From the NCBI RefSeq assembly GCF_028687635.1, contig NZ_JAQTZS010000020.1, positions 1-51,209 of the forward strand: a stretch of 51,209 nucleotides of DNA. Reading direction: 5' to 3'. The stretch's first letter is position 1. Every line of letters begins with the position of its first letter. The translations under genes and the position numbers were made by a program. Source of the stretch: Malikia sp. (GTDB taxonomy: Bacteria > Pseudomonadota > Gammaproteobacteria > Burkholderiales > Burkholderiaceae_C). This document shows positions 46,836 through 51,209 of this stretch, one piece after another. The notes under the pieces are model-generated. The model did no database searches, was not told the DNA's origin, and was given only the letters and a program-made list of their open reading frames with translations.

Positions 46836-48833
46836 TTGAAGTTCTCCCTCGGGGCCGGCCGCTGGTGGCTGTGGTCGGCCCTTTGCGTCCTCTTGCTGCT
46901 GCTGCTGGGGGCGCTGGTCTTCCTCGCCAGGGCCTACGAGGACAGCCGCCTGACCGAGCAACTTGAGCAGACCGCCACCGATCTGGTCGCCGAGATCCGG
47001 GCCAGCCTGAACCACAATGTGCAAGCGCTGCAGGCCCTGCACAGCTCGCGGCCTGACCAGGCCCGCTGGCAACAGGCCAGCACCGCGCTGCTGCTCGACA
47101 ACCGCGAGGTGCTGCGCATCGAATGGCGCGACCCGCAGCTGCAGATCAGGCTGGCACAGGCCAGCCCCTTCCTGCCCAACCTGTTCGACCAGCTGCCGCG
47201 CTCGCAGTTCCAGCCCGACGTGCGGCAGGCCTGCGCCAACGCCAGGCGCTTCAACGGCCCGGCCTATTCGACCAGCTACTTCCTGCCGCAGCAGGAGGGC
47301 CGCGGCCAGGAACTGCTTGAGATGTGCCTGCAACTGCCTGACGACGAGGGCTATCTGGTCCTGACCTATGGGCTGAGCAACCTGCTGGCCGAGCGAGTCG
47401 GTCGCGATGCACAGGGTTCGCTCAGCGTGGCGCTGACCGAATCCGACGGCACCCGACTGGCCATCGCCGGCAGGCTCACCCATCGGCAAGACACCCTGCG
47501 CGCGGTGCAGCTGTTCGAACTGCCCGGCAGCGCCTATACGCTGCGGCTGGAGCAGGCGCGCGAATTCGCCGACGGCAGGCCCAAGGCGCTGAGCTCGACG
47601 CTGGCGCTGCTGGCACTGGCGCTGGCCGGCGTGCTGGCCTTGCTGGCCTACGACGTGCGCAAGCGACTGCGTACCGAGGCCCGACTGGCCGAGGCGCTGG
47701 CGTTCCGCAAGGCGATGGAGGACTCGCTGCAAACCGGTCTGCGCGCGCGCGACATGAAGGGCCGCATCACCTACGTCAACCCGGCGTTCTGCCAACTCGT
47801 CGGCCTGCCACCCGAACGACTGATCGGCACCAGCAACCCGGCGCCCTACTGGCCGCCCGATCGGGTCGAGGAATACCTGCAGCGTCAGCCGGTGAACCAG
47901 ACCGGCAAGCCGCAGCCGCGCCAGGGCTTCGAGGCGGAATACATCCGGCCTGACGGCACCCGCTTGCCGCTGCTGGTCGTCGAAGCCCCGCTGATCGACG
48001 CCCAGGGTCGGCAGACCGGCTGGATGAGCGCGGCGCTGGACCTGAGCGCGCAGCGCAAGATCGAGGAACAGTCGCGCGCCTCGCAGGAGCGACTGGCGGC
48101 CACCGCGCGGTTGGCGATGGCCGGTGAGCTGGCCTCGCTGATCAGTCACGAGCTCAACCAGCCGCTGGCGGCGATATCGAGCTATGCCAACGGCTCGCTC
48201 AACCTGCTGCAGGAGGCCGACCGGGATTGCCAGGCCCTGCGGCCCGACCTGGAGGAAGCGATGCGACGCATCGCCTCCCAGGCCGAGCGCGCCGGCCGGG
48301 TCATCAAGAGCGTGAGTGACCTGGTGCGTCGGCGCGAACGTGAGCGCAGCGCGGTCGCGCCCCAGGCGCTGTTCGACGGCATCGCGCCGCTGGTACAGCT
48401 GCAGGCGCGCAAGGCCGGCATCGAGGTGCGCTGGCAGGTCGAACCCGGCTGTCCGCCGGCCTGGTGCGATGCCACCATGGTCGAGCAGGTGCTGCTGAAC
48501 CTGGTGCGCAACGGCCTGCAGGCGATGCCGACCGGCGACCCGCCGGCCAGTTCCGGGCTGCGCACGCTGCAGCTGCGGGCCGCGCCAGCACCCGCCGAAA
48601 CAAGTGGCGGACGCCCATGGATCGCCTTCACGGTCACCGACCATGGCCATGGCCTGTCGGACCAGATCGCTCGGCAGCTCTTCACACCCTTCTTCACGAC
48701 CAAGTCAGAGGGCATGGGCCTGGGCCTGAGCCTGTGCCGCACCGTGGTCGAACAGCATGGCGGCGCGCTGGACTACCTGTCCGGGTCGCCGCGCGGCACG
48801 GTATTTCGCTTCACGCTGCCAGCCGCCCTATGA
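46836..48833 (+). CDS. Membrane sensor histidine kinase (DctB/FixL-like)
   Basis: A 665-residue kinase starting with TTG directly after the tctA stop, supported by GGAGG five bases upstream. Helices at about 8-30 and 250-268 bracket a ~215-residue periplasmic sensor. A PAS domain (RDMKGRITYVNPAFCQLVG) then leads to HisKA with His438 in LISHELNQPLAAISSYANG and a HATPase (LLNLVRNGLQAM, DHGHGLSDQIA, GMGLGLSLCRTVVEQHGG). HELNQPL is the DctB/FixL/TodS-type box. It probably senses the carboxylate carried by TctAB and signals to the regulator seven bases downstream. Confidence 0.9.
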   Translation: MKFSLGAGRWWLWSALCVLLLLLLGALVFLARAYEDSRLTEQLEQTATDLVAEIRASLNHNVQALQALHSSRPDQARWQQASTALLLDNREVLRIEWRDPQLQIRLAQASPFLPNLFDQLPRSQFQPDVRQACANARRFNGPAYSTSYFLPQQEGRGQELLEMCLQLPDDEGYLVLTYGLSNLLAERVGRDAQGSLSVALTESDGTRLAIAGRLTHRQDTLRAVQLFELPGSAYTLRLEQAREFADGRPKALSSTLALLALALAGVLALLAYDVRKRLRTEARLAEALAFRKAMEDSLQTGLRARDMKGRITYVNPAFCQLVGLPPERLIGTSNPAPYWPPDRVEEYLQRQPVNQTGKPQPRQGFEAEYIRPDGTRLPLLVVEAPLIDAQGRQTGWMSAALDLSAQRKIEEQSRASQERLAATARLAMAGELASLISHELNQPLAAISSYANGSLNLLQEADRDCQALRPDLEEAMRRIASQAERAGRVIKSVSDLVRRRERERSAVAPQALFDGIAPLVQLQARKAGIEVRWQVEPGCPPAWCDATMVEQVLLNLVRNGLQAMPTGDPPASSGLRTLQLRAAPAPAETSGGRPWIAFTVTDHGHGLSDQIARQLFTPFFTTKSEGMGLGLSLCRTVVEQHGGALDYLSGSPRGTVFRFTLPAAL

Positions 48834-48840
48834 TGCGGGG

Positions 48841-49464
48841 ATGGCCAAGGACGGTACGGTATTCCTGATTGACGACGATGATGCGGTGCGCGACTCGCTG
48901 GGCTGGCTGCTGCGCACGCGCCGCTTGCTGAGCATCCCTTACGCGAGCGCGGATGCCTTCTGGGCCGAGGCTCAGGGCTGGCGCGAGGGGCCGGGCTCGC
49001 CCTGCTGCGCGCTGCTGGACCTGCGCATGCCCGGCATGAGCGGGCTGGCGCTGTTCGAGCGCCTGCGCGAGCAGCCCTGGTTCACGCAGCTGCCGGTGAT
49101 CTTCCTGTCCGGCCATGCCGATGTGCCCACCGCCGTCGACGCGGTGCTGCGCGGCGCCTTCGACTTCTGCGAAAAGCCGTTCTCGGACAACGCCCTGGTG
49201 GCCCGGATCGAGCGCGCGCTGGAGCAATCGGCCGAGGCGCTGGCCCAGCGCCAACGCCAGCGGGATCTGCTGCTGCGCATCGCCGGGCTGACCGAACGCG
49301 AGCAGACCGTCATGCAGCTGGTCGCCGCCGGCATGCCGAACAAGCTGGTGGCCGATCAGCTCGGGATCAGCGTGCGCACGGTCGAGGTGCACCGGGCCCG
49401 CATCTTCGACAAGATGGGGGTGAAATCGGTGGTCGAGCTGGTCCGGCTGCAGCAGCAGGACTGA
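48841..49464 (+). CDS. FixJ/TodT-type response regulator
   Basis: A 207-residue DNA-binding regulator. The receiver has FLIDDDDAVRDSLGWLLRT, phospho-acceptor Asp60 in CALLDLRMPGMSG, and FLSGHADVPTAVDAVLRGAFDF with the Lys of CEKPF. A LuxR-type helix-turn-helix follows (LTEREQTVMQLVAAGMPNKL, SVRTVEVHRARIFDKMGV). It is the obvious partner of the kinase just upstream and a likely activator of tctBA. It converges with the methyltransferase gene, 11 bases apart. Confidence 0.93.
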   Translation: MAKDGTVFLIDDDDAVRDSLGWLLRTRRLLSIPYASADAFWAEAQGWREGPGSPCCALLDLRMPGMSGLALFERLREQPWFTQLPVIFLSGHADVPTAVDAVLRGAFDFCEKPFSDNALVARIERALEQSAEALAQRQRQRDLLLRIAGLTEREQTVMQLVAAGMPNKLVADQLGISVRTVEVHRARIFDKMGVKSVVELVRLQQQD

Positions 49465-49475
49465 AAGCGGCAGCC

Positions 49476-50123
49476 TCAGGGCAGCTGGCCGCTGGCCAGG
49501 AACAGCGTGCCGCAGAGCAGGGGCTCCACCGTCAGGCGGGCGCCGCGCTGCGCGAGCCCTGCCCAGGGCGCATCGAGTCCATCCAGCGTGGTGACGGACT
49601 GGACCGCGTGCCACCAGACCAGCGGGTTGAACGCGGCGAACAGCGGCGGTGCCCACTTGAGCCCGCAGACGGCCAGCCTGGCGCCTGGGGCCAGCTGCGC
49701 CAGCACATGATCGAGCGCGGCCGGTGTCTGCAGGATGTCATGGGTGAAGTGAAACAGCGCGGCATCGGCCCGCGCGGGCAGCACCGCATCCTGCACCGGA
49801 CTGCAGACGAGTTCGACCTGCTGCCAGCCTTCGCGCTCGACACGCTGACGGGCCTGCTCCAGCATCTCGTGACTCTGGTCGACGGCGACCACGCGGCCAG
49901 CGGGGCCGACCGCCTGCTGCAACAGGTCCAGGCTCATGCCGGTGCCGCAACCGATGTCGAGCACGACCTGGCCCGGTTTCAGGCCCAGGCGCTCGACCGC
50001 GCAGCGGCGCAGCCCCTCATAGGGGGCAAGCTGGAGGTCGTAATAGCCGCAGCGCGCGCGATACAACGCGCGAGCGGCGGCCTCGTCGGCCGATCCCGCC
50101 AGGGCGGGGGGTGCAATGCCCAT
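49476..50123 (-). CDS. SAM-dependent methyltransferase, class I
   Basis: A 215-residue methyltransferase with motif I VLDIGCGTGMSLDLL, motif II around VVAVDQSHEMLEQARQR and later motifs near DAALFHFTHDIL. It belongs to the broad UbiE/Methyltransf_25-like group; the substrate cannot be told. It stands alone between the tct regulator and an unknown membrane protein gene on the same strand. Confidence 0.8.
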   Translation of the reverse strand: MGIAPPALAGSADEAAARALYRARCGYYDLQLAPYEGLRRCAVERLGLKPGQVVLDIGCGTGMSLDLLQQAVGPAGRVVAVDQSHEMLEQARQRVEREGWQQVELVCSPVQDAVLPARADAALFHFTHDILQTPAALDHVLAQLAPGARLAVCGLKWAPPLFAAFNPLVWWHAVQSVTTLDGLDAPWAGLAQRGARLTVEPLLCGTLFLASGQLP

Positions 50124-50219
50124 TGTCTTGTCCCTTCTCTGTCCATGGTCGCCCGTGGAACCCGGGCTGTCGGGCCAGTGTAGGGCGGGCCAGGCGCATG
50201 AGCAAGGGTTTGATCAGTT

Positions 50220-50819
50220 TCAGCCGCCGATGAGCAGGAGATAGGCCTCGCGCGTGGCCGCGCCGACCGCCCGCAGGGCCTGGTCGTGGCGGGTCTTGTG
50301 GCGCGCCAGCAGCCGCGCGCTGGCGATGGTGCGCGAGCGGCAGAACCAGTGACAGCTGTGTTGCAGCAGCAGCATTTCGGCCATCAGCCGGTAGGCACGC
50401 TCCTGCGGTGAACGGCGCTCGTCCCGCGCGGCGGCCTCGGCCAGGCCGCGCGCGTGCAGCGCCAGCAGCTGGCGAAAATCGAAGCAGGCTTGAGGCCACC
50501 AGCGCGTGGCGTAGGGCAGCGGCCAGCGGCTGACGAGCGCCTGCCCGGCCTCGACGCGCGCGAAGTCGCTGGCCAGACGACCGACCTGGTCGGCCAGCGC
50601 CTGCTCACTGGTGCCGTGCTGCTGCCAGAGCGCCTCGCGGCGCTGCGGGTCGGACTCGGCGAGCGCGCGCTGGTAGCCCTCGGTCAGGCGCTCCATCAGC
50701 GGCTCGATCTGGTAGCGGCGCAGGTGCTGCGCCAGCAGGGCAATGCGCGCGCGCTGTTCACGCGCGCGCAGCTGGAAAACGAAAAAGGCGACCAGGGCCA
50801 GCAGCAGATACAGGTTCAT
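50220..50819 (-). CDS. Membrane-anchored protein of unknown function
   Basis: A 199-residue protein with one N-terminal membrane helix (NLYLLLALVAFFVFQL) followed by a basic, helix-rich cytoplasmic region with many Arg/Ala/Glu/Gln residues and a C-terminal ATREAYLLLIGG. No domain is recognised. It lies just downstream of the rpoC terminator on the same strand. Confidence 0.65.
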   Translation of the reverse strand: MNLYLLLALVAFFVFQLRAREQRARIALLAQHLRRYQIEPLMERLTEGYQRALAESDPQRREALWQQHGTSEQALADQVGRLASDFARVEAGQALVSRWPLPYATRWWPQACFDFRQLLALHARGLAEAAARDERRSPQERAYRLMAEMLLLQHSCHWFCRSRTIASARLLARHKTRHDQALRAVGAATREAYLLLIGG

Positions 50820-50844
50820 GGCAGGTTCATGGCGGATTGATCAT

Positions 50845-50880
50845 GAAAAAACCCCGGCGGGCGGGTGCCGGCCGGGGTTT
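50845..50880 (-). terminator. Terminator of rpoC
   Basis: AACCCCGGC at 50850-50858 pairs with GCCGGGGTT at 50871-50879; the A-run 50845-50851 gives seven Us on the minus strand. It ends the rpoBC operon. Confidence 0.9.
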
Positions 50881-50931
50881 CATATTGCAACGGGAAAGGG
50901 CTAACGCCCTCCCCCTTCAGCGCTCAGGACC

Positions 50932-51209
<278 letters not shown>

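Overview
The window is GC-rich (only a few stretches are visibly AT-rich) and reads as a chromosomal segment of a beta-proteobacterium of the order Burkholderiales, most likely near Comamonadaceae/Sphaerotilaceae. The evidence is the Gram-negative porins of the MKKSLIA...AQSSVTLYG type, a class II NrdJ, a TctA/TctB transporter, CIRCE-controlled groESL, and DUF4124 and Atm1-type proteins of that lineage. This is an inference from protein style; no database was searched.

Layout. 1-126: start of an ISAs1-type transposase running off the left edge. 213-3376 (minus): glutamate/aspartate ABC importer gltIJKL, with a terminator-like hairpin between gltI and gltJ. 3517-6334 (minus): an Atm1-type exporter followed by a HypT-like LysR regulator. 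6514-9665: an AmpG-like permease, a candidate 6S-like RNA with a strong terminator, a secreted M48 metallopeptidase and GloC. 9694-14383: a GspE/PilB-type ATPase whose 5' reading frame carries an in-frame amber codon, a small membrane protein, xth and pyrE with overlapping divergent start codons, and a DUF4124 protein.

14408-20245 is the most remarkable region. The gatCAB operon (minus) ends in a mosaic gatB. Its first ~310 codons are GC-rich host sequence and its last ~200 codons are AT-rich and appear foreign, followed by a foreign AT-rich gene for an exported ClpP-like protein. Beyond that lies the orphaned 3' end of the original GC-rich gatB, itself split by a TnpB-only IS200/IS605-group element. 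The arrangement fits capture of foreign DNA by one-sided homology with loss of about 0.4 kb of resident gatB, then an IS insertion into the dead remnant.

20483-24967 (plus): mreB-mreC-mreD-mrdA, the rod-shape module, without rodA directly downstream. 25015-26508: APH-like/P-loop kinase fusion. 26628-31876: three tandem porins with a winged-helix Fic-like protein (catalytic His replaced by Gln) between the first two. Between the second and third is a scar that keeps the Fic promoter/operator and the 3' flank but has lost the gene. 32018-33637: AAA-like/PD-(D/E)XK protein. 33749-35892: groESL with a heat-shock-type promoter, a perfect CIRCE operator and a REP-like hairpin between the genes. 36011-37702: SulP transporter. 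37752-40442: nrdJ behind a pair of NrdR boxes. 40461-44437: a large cytosolic PAS/kinase/receiver/Hpt hybrid and its partner response regulator with a degenerate N-terminal receiver. 44818-49464: tctB-tctA with a DctB/FixL-like kinase and a FixJ-like regulator in one run of genes. 49476-50819: a methyltransferase and a membrane-anchored unknown protein. 50932-51209: the C-terminus of rpoC and its terminator.
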